Source of the DNA: Deltaproteobacteria bacterium
Lineage (GTDB): Bacteria; UBA10199; JACPAL01; GCA-016699445
Reading direction: 5' to 3'
Assembly: GCA_016699445.1 (NCBI GenBank)
Contig: CP064976.1
Location: 1,922,001-1,986,000 of the forward strand
Length of the DNA: 64,000 bases
The notes beneath the pieces were generated by a model. That model was given only the letters and a program-made list of their open reading frames with translations, did not search any database and was not told the DNA's origin. The position numbers and the translations under genes were made by a program. Below, in pieces: positions 1-8,785 of this stretch (its first letter is position 1; each line of letters begins with the position of its first letter).

Positions 1-123
1 CGTTTGAAGGATGCTCAGGATCAATTGTTGGAAAAGGAGAAGTTTGATCGTGTGGTGATTAATGACAAAATCGATCGAGCTTATGAAGAAGTTAAAAATA
101 TCATATTGAATAGTCTGCAGTAG
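1..123 (+). CDS. gmk: Guanylate kinase, C-terminal end (partial)
   Basis: The window opens inside a gene whose last 40 codons are read in frame 1 and stop at TAG. The tail has the typical end of guanylate kinase: KFDRVVINDKIDRAYEEV resembles the family's nucleotide-proximal strand and final helix. Guanylate kinase phosphorylates GMP to GDP in the cytoplasm. It lies 19 bp upstream of rel, and gmk next to a (p)ppGpp enzyme gene is a common bacterial arrangement, which supports the call. Most of the protein, including the P-loop, lies outside the window. Confidence 0.8.
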   Translation, partial: RLKDAQDQLLEKEKFDRVVINDKIDRAYEEVKNIILNSLQ

Positions 124-142
124 CTCCGCATAATGGTCTTTC

Positions 143-2323
143 ATGGCCGAACCTGTAAATCTCAACATTCGTTTTGAAGATATTCTCACTGAAGTGGAAA
201 GTTATAACCCCAGTGCGGATTTAGATTTGATCCGCAAGGCTTATGTGTATTCTGCCAAGGTTCATCAAGGACAGACTCGTCGTTCGGGAGAGCCTTATCT
301 CATTCATCCTATAGCTGTCGCTCATATACTGGCCAAAATGCATCTAGATGCACCCTCGATAGCGACGGGTTTTTTGCATGATACGGTGGAAGATACGCTG
401 GCGACAGTTGAAGATATTAAGCAAATATTTGGTCCGCAAATTTCAAAATTGGTCGATGCGGTGACCAAACTTTCTAAAATAAATTTTAATACCAAAGAAC
501 AACGACAAGCCGAAAATTTTAGAAAAATGTTTATGGCGATGGCCGATGATATTCGGGTGATTTTAGTCAAGCTCGCGGATCGCCTGCATAACATGCAAAC
601 CATGCAACACATGCCCGAAGATAAACAGATTCTGATCTCGCAGGAGACCTTGGATATTTATGCGCCTATAGCAGGTCGTTTGGGTATGCAGGAGCTCAAA
701 CTGGATTTGGAAAATCTGGCCCTGAAGTATCTCAAACCTCAATTATGGGAAACTTTGAGTGAAAAAGCGGATGAACTTCAAAAAACTACGGGAAAATCAA
801 TTGAGGAGATGAAGCTCAAGCTCAACGAAAAACTTTTAGAATATGGAATCAAAGCCGATCTTCAAGCGCGTATTAAGCACGTGTATAGTATTTTCCGAAA
901 GATGGAAGAACAGCATGTGGAGTTTGAACAGATCTATGATCTTTTAGCTTTGCGAGTGATCGTGAATACGATTCCTCAATGTTACGAGACTTTGGGTTTT
1001 GTTCATTCTCTTTGGAAGCCTGTGCCGGGCCGTTTTAAGGATTATATCGGCATGCCCAAAATGAATAATTACCAATCTCTTCATACAACAGTGATTGGTC
1101 CAAAAGGGTATCGGGTAGAATTTCAAATCAGGACCAAAGAAATGCATGAGATTGCGGATTGGGGTATTGCAGCTCATTGGAATTATAAAGAAGGCGGAGA
1201 AATAAATCTCAAGGACGAGATGAAGTTTCGTTGGATTCGCCAGTTTATGGAATGGCAAAAAGATCTTTCAGATCCTGCAGAATATCTCGATACTGTTAAA
1301 CTCGATCTCTTTGCCAGTGATGTTTATGTGTTTACTCCGAAGGGTGACATCCGAGAATTTCCTGCAGGCTCGACACCTGTGGATTTTGCTTACTCGGTAC
1401 ATACGGAAGTGGGAAATAAATGTGTCGGCGCCCGTGTTAATGGAAAACTTGTCCCTCTTCGCTACCGGATGAAGAGCGGTGATACCATTGAGATTGTTAC
1501 TCAAGAAGGTCATCATCCATCGCGCGATTGGTTGAAATACGCCCAAACTTCACGAGCCAAAGCTAAAATCAGGCAGTATTTGAGAGAAGAACAGTCCACA
1601 CGTGCCAGTAAGCTGGGTCAGGATTTGTTGGAAAAAGAGTTGGATCGTTATGGCTTGAGTCCGAGTAAAACCTATAAAGGCGAAGCTTTTCTCGCATTTC
1701 TCAAAAGCCGTCATATTAGAGATGAACATCAACTTTTTGTTTTAGTGGGCTATGGAAAGCTTTCATCACACCAGGTGGTAGCGGCTTTGTTGCCCAAAGA
1801 ACAATTGGAAGAGATGGCACAAAAGGAAACGGTTAAAGAGAGTACGATTAGCCGAATCTTTAAAAAAGCTTTTGAGCGCAGTCGTGGCCGTGTGCGTGTA
1901 GGTGGTTTTGATGATGTGATGATCTCGTTGGCTAAATGTTGCAACCCGATTCCTGGAGATTCGATAGTGGGTTTTATTACGCGTGGTCGCGGTGTGACGA
2001 TTCACTCATCAGACTGTAGTAAAGTATTAGCTTCTGATAAAACACGACGTTTGGATGCGACATGGAATCTCAAAGGTGCTGACCCAACGAGTACAAAGAT
2101 TCGGGTTATTTGTATCGATAAACCCGGACTGTTGGCGGACATCAGCCGTATCATTTCCGATCTGGATGTGAATATTAACCAAGCTTCATGCCGGTCTATT
2201 GGGGATCAAAAGATGGTCAACAATTTCGAAATTGGCATCCGAGACCTCAAACACCTCCAAAGCCTCATTAAAGCCCTTTCTAAAGTAAAAGGTGTGATCA
2301 GTGTGGATAGGACACGGGATTAA
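143..2323 (+). CDS. rel: Bifunctional (p)ppGpp synthetase/hydrolase, Rel/SpoT family
   Basis: The 726-residue protein has the full long-RSH architecture. The N-terminal HD hydrolase (about residues 35-185) keeps the HDTVEDT and LADRLHN metal-site motifs. The synthetase domain follows, with GRFKDYIG and YQSLHTTV. Next come a TGS domain (about 390-450, starting [11 protein letters not shown]), a Cys-Cys zinc-finger-like region ([10 protein letters not shown]) and a C-terminal ACT domain. Both catalytic domains look intact, so it should both make and degrade (p)ppGpp during the stringent response. The ATG start fits the family's N-terminus. It follows gmk closely and converges with nadA, overlapping it by 4 bp. 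No frame damage is seen. Confidence 0.95.
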   Translation: MAEPVNLNIRFEDILTEVESYNPSADLDLIRKAYVYSAKVHQGQTRRSGEPYLIHPIAVAHILAKMHLDAPSIATGFLHDTVEDTLATVEDIKQIFGPQISKLVDAVTKLSKINFNTKEQRQAENFRKMFMAMADDIRVILVKLADRLHNMQTMQHMPEDKQILISQETLDIYAPIAGRLGMQELKLDLENLALKYLKPQLWETLSEKADELQKTTGKSIEEMKLKLNEKLLEYGIKADLQARIKHVYSIFRKMEEQHVEFEQIYDLLALRVIVNTIPQCYETLGFVHSLWKPVPGRFKDYIGMPKMNNYQSLHTTVIGPKGYRVEFQIRTKEMHEIADWGIAAHWNYKEGGEINLKDEMKFRWIRQFMEWQKDLSDPAEYLDTVKLDLFASDVYVFTPKGDIREFPAGSTPVDFAYSVHTEVGNKCVGARVNGKLVPLRYRMKSGDTIEIVTQEGHHPSRDWLKYAQTSRAKAKIRQYLREEQSTRASKLGQDLLEKELDRYGLSPSKTYKGEAFLAFLKSRHIRDEHQLFVLVGYGKLSSHQVVAALLPKEQLEEMAQKETVKESTISRIFKKAFERSRGRVRVGGFDDVMISLAKCCNPIPGDSIVGFITRGRGVTIHSSDCSKVLASDKTRRLDATWNLKGADPTSTKIRVICIDKPGLLADISRIISDLDVNINQASCRSIGDQKMVNNFEIGIRDLKHLQSLIKALSKVKGVISVDRTRD

Positions 2324-3239
2324 CTATCCGTCATTTCAAACATCTTTTGAAGAGGTTTCAGAGCCGCGAGGCGTAAGGTTTCAGGCATAGTGATTTCAGG
2401 TTTGAGATCGCGTAGACAGAGGTAGAGTTTTTCCAAAGTGTTGCGCTTCATGTGAGGACATTCATTGCAAGCGCAGTTGGCATCTGGTGGTGCTGCGTAA
2501 AACTTCTTATGTGGAGCGGCTTTTTCCATCTGATGCAAAATGCCGGCTTCGGTCAGAACAATAAATTCTTGTGCAGGATCTTTTTGGGAAAATTCCAGCA
2601 AGCGCGATGTCGAGCCAATAAAGTCGGCGTATTTGAGGATATGTTCTTCGCATTCGGGATGCGCGATCACTTTGGCATTTGGGTAACGGACTTTCAGTTG
2701 CACTAATTTTTTTTCACTGAAAATTTCATGAACGATACACGAGCCATTCCATAAGACCATCTCCGACCAATAGTTTTGGCCAGATAGGCTCCGAGATTTT
2801 ATCGGGAGCAAAAATAATTTTGATCTTTTGGAATCTGTCGGACAATTTTTTCGGCATTACTTGAGGTACAGATGATGTCACTCAAGGCTTTAATCTCGGC
2901 CGTGCAGTTGATGTATGAGATGACGATGTGGTCGGGATGTTGTTTCTTAAATTCTAAAAATTTATCAGCCAGACAACTATCAGCGAGCGAACAACCCGCT
3001 TCAAGATCCGGGATGACAACAGTTTTGGTGGGATTTAAAATCTTGGCTGTCTCAGCCATGAAATGAACACCGGCAAAAACAATCACATCGGCATTGGTCT
3101 TTTGAGCGCGTCGGGCTAGCCCCAGACTATCTTCCACATAATCTGCCAAATCCTGAATCTCCGACTCTTGATAAAAATGAGCGAGGATGACGGCATTACG
3201 TTCTTTTTTAAGCTTTATAATTTCCTGAATGTAATCCAT
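2320..3239 (-). CDS. nadA: Quinolinate synthase, frameshifted
   Basis: Quinolinate synthase condenses iminoaspartate with dihydroxyacetone phosphate in NAD biosynthesis, using a 4Fe-4S cluster. The three cluster cysteines are recognisable in [14 protein letters not shown] and CNECPHM, and the N-terminus has ILAHFYQ. The reading frame is broken in a short stretch. One extra base in the T4 run at 2818-2821, one missing base at 2797-2800 and one missing base at 2763-2764 (plus strand) together explain the split. Correcting them restores [20 protein letters not shown] running into MVLWNGSC. The gene is divergent from the DUF2400 gene with 11 bp between starts. Three indels within 60 bp of a conserved gene suggest sequence error, though a recent pseudogene cannot be excluded. 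Confidence 0.88.
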
Positions 3240-3250
3240 AGGCCGACCCT

Positions 3251-4075
3251 ATGCCGAGCTCAAAACCCTTGTCAAACCAGCATCCTCAGTATTTTCATAA
3301 TCGCCATCATCAAGCAGCTTTTGAAAAAGTTCGTGAGTTGGCTAGCTCCATAACGCTGCAGCCTATCACTTCCGACCCGGTCTATTTTGTTCACCAATAC
3401 ACGAATCACCAAGATCAAGAAGTGGTCGGCCTTATTTCAGCCTTGATGGCCTTTGGGCAGGTGAAGTCAATTCATGCAGCTTTGAGAAGGATTTTTGAAG
3501 TGATGGGGACGTCTCCTGTGCGTTACTTGAAATCTTTTGATGAGGCGAAAGGCATTAAGTTAAAAACGATTCAGCATCGATGGGTGAGAGGGGATGATTT
3601 GATTTTGTTGATGAAGACTTTATCAAAAATACTGAAAGAGTATGGTTCACTCAAAAATTTATTTTTGGAAGGGTATCGAGAGATCGAGGATGTTTCGATT
3701 GCGATGGGTTTATTTTCAAAAAAGTTTTTAGAAATGAGCGGGCAAAAATCCTGGTCTCGAGGTTTTCGCCATTTTTTCCCATCTCCAGAAGGAGGGTCGC
3801 CTTGTAAGAGACTGTGTATGTATCTTCGTTGGATGGTACGCCCGAGAGATGGGGTGGATTTGGGTTTGTGGACAGAAATCAAGCCGGCGGCTTTGATTGT
3901 TCCTTTGGATACTCATATTTATCAATTTGCCAAAAAATACCGATTGAGCCGGCACAAAAATCCAAACTGGAAGGCTTCTTTAGAAATCACTCAATTTCTG
4001 AAAACCATCGATTCTGAAGATCCCGTGAGATACGATTATGCGATTTGTCATTATGGAATGGAGGTGGGGTGGTAG
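3251..4075 (+). CDS. DUF2400 / TIGR02757 family protein
   Basis: This 274-residue protein matches the pattern of the TIGR02757 (DUF2400) family. It has an N-terminal helical region containing DPVYFVHQY and VVGLISALMAFGQ, and a C-terminal half with SPCKRLCMYLRWMVR, a conserved DGVDLGLW segment and PLDTHIYQ. The C-terminal layout resembles HhH-GPD base-excision glycosylases, but no biochemical role is established that I know of. No signal peptide or membrane segment is seen. It is divergent from nadA. The start is the first ATG, and a start further inside is possible because the first 15 residues are not family-like. Confidence 0.8.
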   Translation: MPSSKPLSNQHPQYFHNRHHQAAFEKVRELASSITLQPITSDPVYFVHQYTNHQDQEVVGLISALMAFGQVKSIHAALRRIFEVMGTSPVRYLKSFDEAKGIKLKTIQHRWVRGDDLILLMKTLSKILKEYGSLKNLFLEGYREIEDVSIAMGLFSKKFLEMSGQKSWSRGFRHFFPSPEGGSPCKRLCMYLRWMVRPRDGVDLGLWTEIKPAALIVPLDTHIYQFAKKYRLSRHKNPNWKASLEITQFLKTIDSEDPVRYDYAICHYGMEVGW

Positions 4076-4140
4076 AGTGACGCGCTGCATAGCAACTTTT
4101 TAAAGGGGGAGTCGATAATAAGCCTTTAAAAGGAGATTTT

Positions 4141-4371
4141 ATGAATGTACCTCTTCAATCACTTCAACAACCTACTTTTCAAGTGTTAGGATATTCTGGC
4201 GTTACTGAAGCAAAACCCACTACTGCTGTAGACTCAAATGCCATGATAAGGCTTCAAAACGAAACAGAGAAGCTTGTAATAGATGGTTTAAGAAATGAAC
4301 CACTAATTGTCCGATTACTTGCCGGTTTTGCGACTTTAGGATGTAAACTTTTAGAGAGAAGATCTTCGTAA
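4141..4371 (+). CDS. Small hypothetical protein (76 aa)
   Basis: A 76-codon frame with a good Shine-Dalgarno (AAAAGGAG) 7 bp before ATG. The N-terminus is polar and Gln/Thr-rich; the C-terminus has a short hydrophobic helix (IVRLLAGFATLGCKLLE). I do not recognise the family. The upstream region 4097-4138 can fold into an A/T-rich stem (TTTTAAAGG pairing with CCTTTAAAA) that would include part of the ribosome binding site. It converges with rpsT with no gap. The ribosome binding site and spacing support a real gene; function is unknown. Confidence 0.55.
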   Translation: MNVPLQSLQQPTFQVLGYSGVTEAKPTTAVDSNAMIRLQNETEKLVIDGLRNEPLIVRLLAGFATLGCKLLERRSS

Positions 4372-4683
4372 CTAAGCAGCGATCTTAGCCACTAACTTAG
4401 ACAAACGAGAAACATGACGAGACGTCGTATTTCTGTGAAGAATTCCTTTTTTACCAACACGATCTAAAAGAGAAGAAGCATTCTTGAGAGCTTCTTTTGC
4501 TTTTCCAGAATCCTTAGCGGCCACAGCTTGGCGCACTCTCTTAACAGCTGTACGCATAGCTGAAATTTCAGATTTATTCTGAGCTTGTTTTTTAGAACTC
4601 TGACGGTGACGTTTAATCGCTGAAGCGTGGCGACCTTTAACGAGTTTTTTCTTTTTAGGAGCTTCTTTAGTTTCTTCTGCCAT
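4372..4683 (-). CDS. rpsT: 30S ribosomal protein S20
   Basis: A lysine/arginine-rich, all-helical protein of about 103 residues. It has the S20 features KGRHASAIKRHRQS, an SEISAMRTAVKRVRQAV helix and the conserved GKKGILHRNTTSRHVSRLSK C-terminus, which contacts 16S rRNA in the small subunit. I chose the ATG at 4683 (MAEETKEAPKKK), because the frame's earlier start adds residues not typical of S20. It is divergent from murJ with about 65 bp between starts. No frame damage is seen. Confidence 0.95.
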   Translation of the reverse strand: MAEETKEAPKKKKLVKGRHASAIKRHRQSSKKQAQNKSEISAMRTAVKRVRQAVAAKDSGKAKEALKNASSLLDRVGKKGILHRNTTSRHVSRLSKLVAKIAA

Positions 4684-4749
4684 AAGGTGGGCTGAGCTAG
4701 CATTCACTTCGAAAATATGTCAATCCCGAAAACCCAAAAACATACGAAT

Positions 4750-6063
4750 ATGGAAAAAAGTCAAATCTTGAAAAAAGCGGGTGGAGTGAGTTTTTTGACC
4801 CTCGTGAGTCGCGTGACGGGGATGTTGCGAGATATGGCTATTGCTCATGTTTTTGGAGCCGGAGCTTTGACAGATATGTTTTTTGTGGCCTTTCGTTTGC
4901 CTAATCTCTTCCGTCGCCTTTTTGCTGAGGGCGCTTTGACGGGAGCTTTTGTGCCGGTCTTTGTGGAGATCAAGGATTCCGATCAAGCCAAAATTATTTT
5001 TAATAAAGTGTTTTCGTGGATGACCACTATTTTGGGTGGCCTGCTTTTACTCCTGATTTTATTGGCTCCAGCGCTTGTCTATGTGCTCGCTCCAGGTTTG
5101 GTTCATTCAGCAAATTATGATCAGACAGTTACGATGGTGCGCTGGCTCTTACCGTATCTTTTACTCATCGGTTGGACCGCTTTAGGGATGGGTGTGGCTA
5201 ATAGTTTGGGAATTTTTCGCCCTCTGCCACAGCTCCTGTTTTGCTCAATGCGGGAATGATTAGTGGCGCTTTGTTTTCGGAAATTTTTTGTCCAACCTAT
5301 CTATGGTCTCGTCATGGGAGTGTTGGTGGGAGGAGTGGCTCAAGTGGTGATTCATCTGCCAATACTTAAAAAACATCACTTGAGCCCACGATTTGATTTT
5401 CAAAAGCATCCAGCTTTAGAAAAAATGAGCAAGCTCTTCTGGCCCTCGTGCTATGGAGCGGCGATCTATCAGTTTCATGTATTGCTCATCACGGCTCTGG
5501 CGACATTTCTGCCAGCAGGGAGTGTGTCGTGGCTTTGGTATGCGGATCGTCTGTTTCAATTTCCATTAGGACTGGTGACGATTGCAATGGCAACGGTGCT
5601 GTTGCCCACACTATCGATTCAAGCACAAAGTATTGCTACTCTTGAAGGTAGACAAAAACTCAAAGAGACGTTGTCATTTTCCATGAAAACGACCTTGGCT
5701 TTGATTATTCCAGCGACATTAGGCTTGATAGTATTGGCCAAGCCAATCGTGAAGTTATTATTTGAACATGGTCAATTTGGCCCGAATGACGTGATCGGTA
5801 CACAAAAAGTATTGATTATGACAGCGATCGGACTGCCTTTTGTCTCGATTTCAAAACTTCTCTCCCAAGTCTTTTTATCGCTTCAACAACCAAAAATTTT
5901 ACTCAAAGCTTCTAATCTTTCCGTGGCCCTTCACATTCTATTTTCAGTCATTCTCATCAAGCCCCTAGCATCGCAGGGTCTCGCTTTGGCTTTAAGTCTC
6001 TCAGCCATCGGCCACGCTGGGGAGTTGGGGTATCGGTTGAAAACGTCTTTCAAATCTATCTGA
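4750..6063 (+). CDS. murJ: Lipid II flippase MurJ/MviN, frame-disrupted and short
   Basis: MurJ flips lipid II across the inner membrane for peptidoglycan synthesis. The N-terminus has the hallmark VSFLTLVSRVTGMLRDM and FRLPNLFRRLFAEGALTGAF, and multiple membrane helices follow. A stop at 5257-5259 lies between two homopolymer indels: a missing T in the run 5213-5217 and an extra T in 5284-5289. Between them the correct frame reads SATAPVLLNAGMISGAL, a conserved MurJ stretch. The two changes cancel, so the frame after 5290 is the original one. The protein ends about 60-70 residues early compared with the usual 510 and overlaps the convergent pseudouridine synthase by 133 bp, so the last helices may be missing. 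Start could also be 4717. Confidence 0.85.
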
Positions 6064-6791
6064 GAGATTATTTCGATAGTTTTATGAGAAGTAGGGTGAG
6101 GAAATTGGAGACGATAGGCATGTAAATAGAGACGATCTGCGCTGACTTTTCCATAAATTTTATCTCCCACAATGGGATGTCCAATCGTTGAAAGATGAGC
6201 ACGGATTTGGTGGCGTCGGCCTGTTTTGATGCGTACAGATAACCATGTCGTAGGGGCAGGCCCCCGTGCCTGTCCTGATAATGTGGGAACATTCATTTCA
6301 GGGCAACCACGGAGGGTTGCTCCTACGGGTTCATAAAACGTCACCGCTTCTTGAGCTTTATGACGAATGGCTTCCTTCTTGTCTTTATACACTTTCACCC
6401 GCTTTGCACTCTTAGGATCAGGCCCGATGGGCCAGGTGATTTTTCCTGGTTTTGCAATGTGTCCCTGCACAAGAGCTCTGTATTCTTTTTCAACTTTGTT
6501 CGATGAAAAAGCTTTTCAAAAATAGTCATAAGTTTTCTGATCACGTGCAAAAATCACAAGTCCGGAGGTTTCGACATCCAACCGATGCACCGCTCCCCAG
6601 TCACTTCCTCCTATATTTTTTAATTCAGGAAATTTTTGTGAAAGAAGATGGGCCAGTGTTTTTTGTAGAGGCGGTTCATGAACCGCCTCTACGGGTAATG
6701 GCTGTGTTGGAATCCCTGGGGGCTTTTCAACCACAAGAAAATGATTATCTTCAATATGGATTGTAATATCCTGAACCTCTATCGACTTCAT
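5931..6791 (-). CDS. RluA/RluD-family rRNA pseudouridine synthase with internal TGA and two in-frame palindromic inserts
   Basis: The family isomerises uridine to pseudouridine in rRNA or tRNA. The catalytic motif is GAVHRLDVETSGLVIF, with the aspartate in HRLD. Downstream, KTGRRHQIRAHL and GHPIVGDKIYG are also typical. A TGA codon at 6516-6518 sits in DYF*KAFSSNKVEKEYRALV, where TCA (Ser) would fit; the frame is open on both sides. Two palindromic DNA elements are translated inside the protein. One adds about PVEAVHEPPLQ after the N-terminal EKPPGIPTQP motif. The other adds about 27 residues between AVTFYEPV and TWLSVRIKTG. The start at 6791 overlaps the CPBP protease stop by 4 bp, making this the last gene of the lgt/ileS operon. 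Exact target position is not predictable. Confidence 0.8.
6249..6327. repeat. Double-hairpin palindromic repeat inside a coding sequence
   Basis: A 79-bp element has ends that are near-perfect inverted copies (CGTAGGGGCA at one side, TGCTCCTACG at the other). It holds two nested hairpins: AGGGGCAGGC with GCCTGTCCT, and AGGGCAACC with GGTTGCTCCT. This is the layout of REP/BIME-like mobile palindromes. It lies in frame within the pseudouridine synthase gene, between the conserved AVTFYEPV and TWLSVRIKTGRRHQIR segments, where related enzymes have no such insert. Confidence 0.75.
6665..6692. repeat. Perfect 28-bp palindrome inside a coding sequence
   Basis: Two 14-bp arms (GTAGAGGCGGTTCA and its reverse complement) meet without a spacer, giving a perfect 28-bp palindrome that starts with the same GTAG and ends with the same CTAC as the larger element at 6249-6327. 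It is read through in the pseudouridine synthase gene, encoding roughly VEAVHEPPL after the EKPPGIPTQP motif. This resembles an in-frame palindromic insertion. Confidence 0.8.
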
Positions 6792-7468
6792 CGATACGAT
6801 GCCCCAATCCAGGTGATGACGATATTGCTTAAGGCATGAAAGAGAATAGGGGCGACAAGGCCATTTGTTTTTTCTCGTAGCCATCCAAAGACTAAAGCGG
6901 GAAAGAAGATTGAGAAATGCCACCATTGAAAAGCAATCAAGCTATGTGAAGCGGCAAAGATAATGGCACTGAGAGGAATGCTGTAGGTCGCCTCTAGATG
7001 AAGTGGTTTGAGAAATGATATTTGGTCATCAAATCGAAACTTTAAAAAGCTTTGGAGATAGCCTCTAAAGAAAAGTTCTTCGGGAAATCCCACCAAAATA
7101 ATTTGTGAAAAACAAAACGTCAGTGACAGGCCTGTTGAGTTGGGTTGGAATGTAAGATTTAAAAAATGAGTGAGGACAAGATGGCTGAGCCCTAAAAAGA
7201 GAGGGAAAATAATTGCCGATGTGAGTGTGAATAGTTTTAATGATGAAATGACTTCTTCTGATTTTTCAAAAAATCGGATCGGGATTTTTCTTTTTTCTAC
7301 ATACAAAAGAGCGGGATAAATGAGAATAACAGCCACAATCGTTGACAGATAATCATGCAGAATGGGCTGGTGACGAAAAGTGTAGAGAATTTTAATTGTG
7401 GCAATGACCGCCAGAAAAAAAAGTGTCGCTTCTCGATTTAGGTTATGAGGCTTTTTTGTATCGAGCAT
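6788..7468 (-). CDS. CPBP-family intramembrane glutamic protease
   Basis: A 226-residue, mostly hydrophobic protein with about six to seven membrane segments. It carries the three CPBP/Abi (CAAX-protease and bacteriocin-processing) motifs: EE-x3-R in PEELFFRGYLQ, a histidine in FAASHSL, and H-x3-N in HALSNI. Members are glutamic-type membrane proteases. Some act as sorting enzymes for C-terminal anchors, such as myxosortase-like proteins. It sits in an operon with two Lgt-like enzymes and LspA, overlapping lgt1 by 26 bp and the pseudouridine synthase by 4 bp. A role in lipoprotein or surface-protein processing is therefore plausible but not shown by sequence. Confidence 0.85.
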   Translation of the reverse strand: MLDTKKPHNLNREATLFFLAVIATIKILYTFRHQPILHDYLSTIVAVILIYPALLYVEKRKIPIRFFEKSEEVISSLKLFTLTSAIIFPLFLGLSHLVLTHFLNLTFQPNSTGLSLTFCFSQIILVGFPEELFFRGYLQSFLKFRFDDQISFLKPLHLEATYSIPLSAIIFAASHSLIAFQWWHFSIFFPALVFGWLREKTNGLVAPILFHALSNIVITWIGASYR

Positions 7469-8231
7469 GGAGATATAAATAAAGAATGAATGCGGCCAGT
7501 GCGACGCTTAAGCCCGTGATTTGTCCTGTAGAAATCGTTCCTCCAAAGTACACACCACGATCGGCGTCTCCTCGGAAAAATTCAATAAAGGCTCTTGGCA
7601 AAGACCATCCCATCACCAGAGCACAGATGGTTTCTCCTGGATACTGTTTGTGATTTTTATAAAACCATCGAACAAAAAAGAAGAGTAGTGTGGCATGAAT
7701 CATGGAATAAATCTGCGTGGGATGAAGGGGTAGATTAGGATAATAATAATAAGCTGTGGATGCTGGATCGGTAAACGTAATGGCCCATGGAAGATTGGTG
7801 GGTTTGCCATAACAACAGCCAGTCAAAAGGCATGCTAGGCGTACAAAAAATTTAATCAGTGGTGCTCCTGTTGCAAAAAAATCCATGTATGTCCAAATAG
7901 GAAGTTTGCGGACTTTGAAATAAATCGGAAGTGAAATCGCTAACCCAATAAAAGCTCCCCAAGAAACAAACCCGCCTCTCCAAAATTCAAATACGCGCAT
8001 GGGCTTAGCCCAGTAGTAAGCAGGCGCTTCGACTAAAATGTGGAAGATACGAGAACCTAAAACGCCAACCACCATACCTAAAATACCCATATCCAACATG
8101 GCTTCTTGTTGAAGTCCTGCCTTTTTGGCATTGAAGAAAAGATAGAATGTACAGGCTAATGTCGCCACCATGATGAAAAAGAAAAAAGAAGGTACCTTGG
8201 TGCCTCCGATTGAAAATAAAAATGGCATCAT
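7443..8231 (-). CDS. lgt: Prolipoprotein diacylglyceryl transferase, copy 1
   Basis: Lgt transfers diacylglycerol from phosphatidylglycerol to the lipobox cysteine of prolipoproteins at the inner membrane. The 262-residue protein has about seven membrane segments, the GCCYGKPT stretch after a conserved Arg (VRLACLLTGCCYG), HPTQIYSM, and the C-terminal FIEFFRGD with a following SxGQ-like segment. The usual His-Gly-Gly motif is altered (SWGAFIG where many enzymes have FHGGLIG). The start ATG overlaps the lspA stop in ATGATG. A second Lgt-like gene lies 4 kb upstream in the same operon, so one copy may be specialised. Confidence 0.88.
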   Translation of the reverse strand: MMPFLFSIGGTKVPSFFFFIMVATLACTFYLFFNAKKAGLQQEAMLDMGILGMVVGVLGSRIFHILVEAPAYYWAKPMRVFEFWRGGFVSWGAFIGLAISLPIYFKVRKLPIWTYMDFFATGAPLIKFFVRLACLLTGCCYGKPTNLPWAITFTDPASTAYYYYPNLPLHPTQIYSMIHATLLFFFVRWFYKNHKQYPGETICALVMGWSLPRAFIEFFRGDADRGVYFGGTISTGQITGLSVALAAFILYLYLHARYKKAS

Positions 8232-8785
8232 GGAAGAAGAACCCCTTTTTTGTTTCTTTTGTCATCAGACAGCATGAAAAAAAGAAGAAGTGTGATAGCA
8301 AGGCAGATTGCAGAATCTGCAATATTAAAAGCTGGCCACTCAAGCCTAAAATAAAAATAGTGACCCAAGAGGGTAAAATCAGCCCATCGATCATAATAAT
8401 GAAATGAGAGAAAATCGACGACTTCACCCAAGGTGATGCGGTCATAAATATTTCCTAAGGCCCCACCTAAAATCAGCCCCAAACTAATATGGACGCAATT
8501 ATTTTCAGGGTATTCACGCGAAAAATAATACAGCATACCCACCAAAGCGACAATCGAGCTCACAAAGAAAAATGGCATGCGAATATTTTCAGGCATTTCA
8601 GCCATAAATCCAAAAGCAGCACCCTTATTGCGTGTGTGGATGATGTCGAAAAGTCCAGGGATGACAGACATAAAAATATCCCTTGGGACATTTTCTACAA
8701 TCCAATGCTTGCTCCATTGATCCAATGCAAAAACAATAGAAGCGAGCCCTAAGATGAGAGGCCATTTTTTGAAAAAATTATTCAT
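8228..8785 (-). CDS. lspA: Signal peptidase II
   Basis: LspA cleaves the signal peptide of diacylglyceryl-modified prolipoproteins. The 185-residue membrane protein has four hydrophobic segments and both catalytic aspartate motifs: GNIYDR followed by GEVVDFLSFH, and FNIADSAI. The N-terminal DQWSKHW is typical. It overlaps ileS upstream and lgt1 downstream by 4 bp each, so ileS, lspA and lgt1 are surely co-translated. The ileS-lspA pair is a classic arrangement. No damage is seen. Confidence 0.95.
   Translation of the reverse strand: MNNFFKKWPLILGLASIVFALDQWSKHWIVENVPRDIFMSVIPGLFDIIHTRNKGAAFGFMAEMPENIRMPFFFVSSIVALVGMLYYFSREYPENNCVHISLGLILGGALGNIYDRITLGEVVDFLSFHYYDRWADFTLLGHYFYFRLEWPAFNIADSAICLAITLLLFFMLSDDKRNKKGVLLP

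Noticed and set aside
6516..6518. TGA read as a sense codon (genetic code change)
   Set aside because: Many intact genes here end in TGA, and only one conserved gene has an internal TGA; a single substitution explains it.
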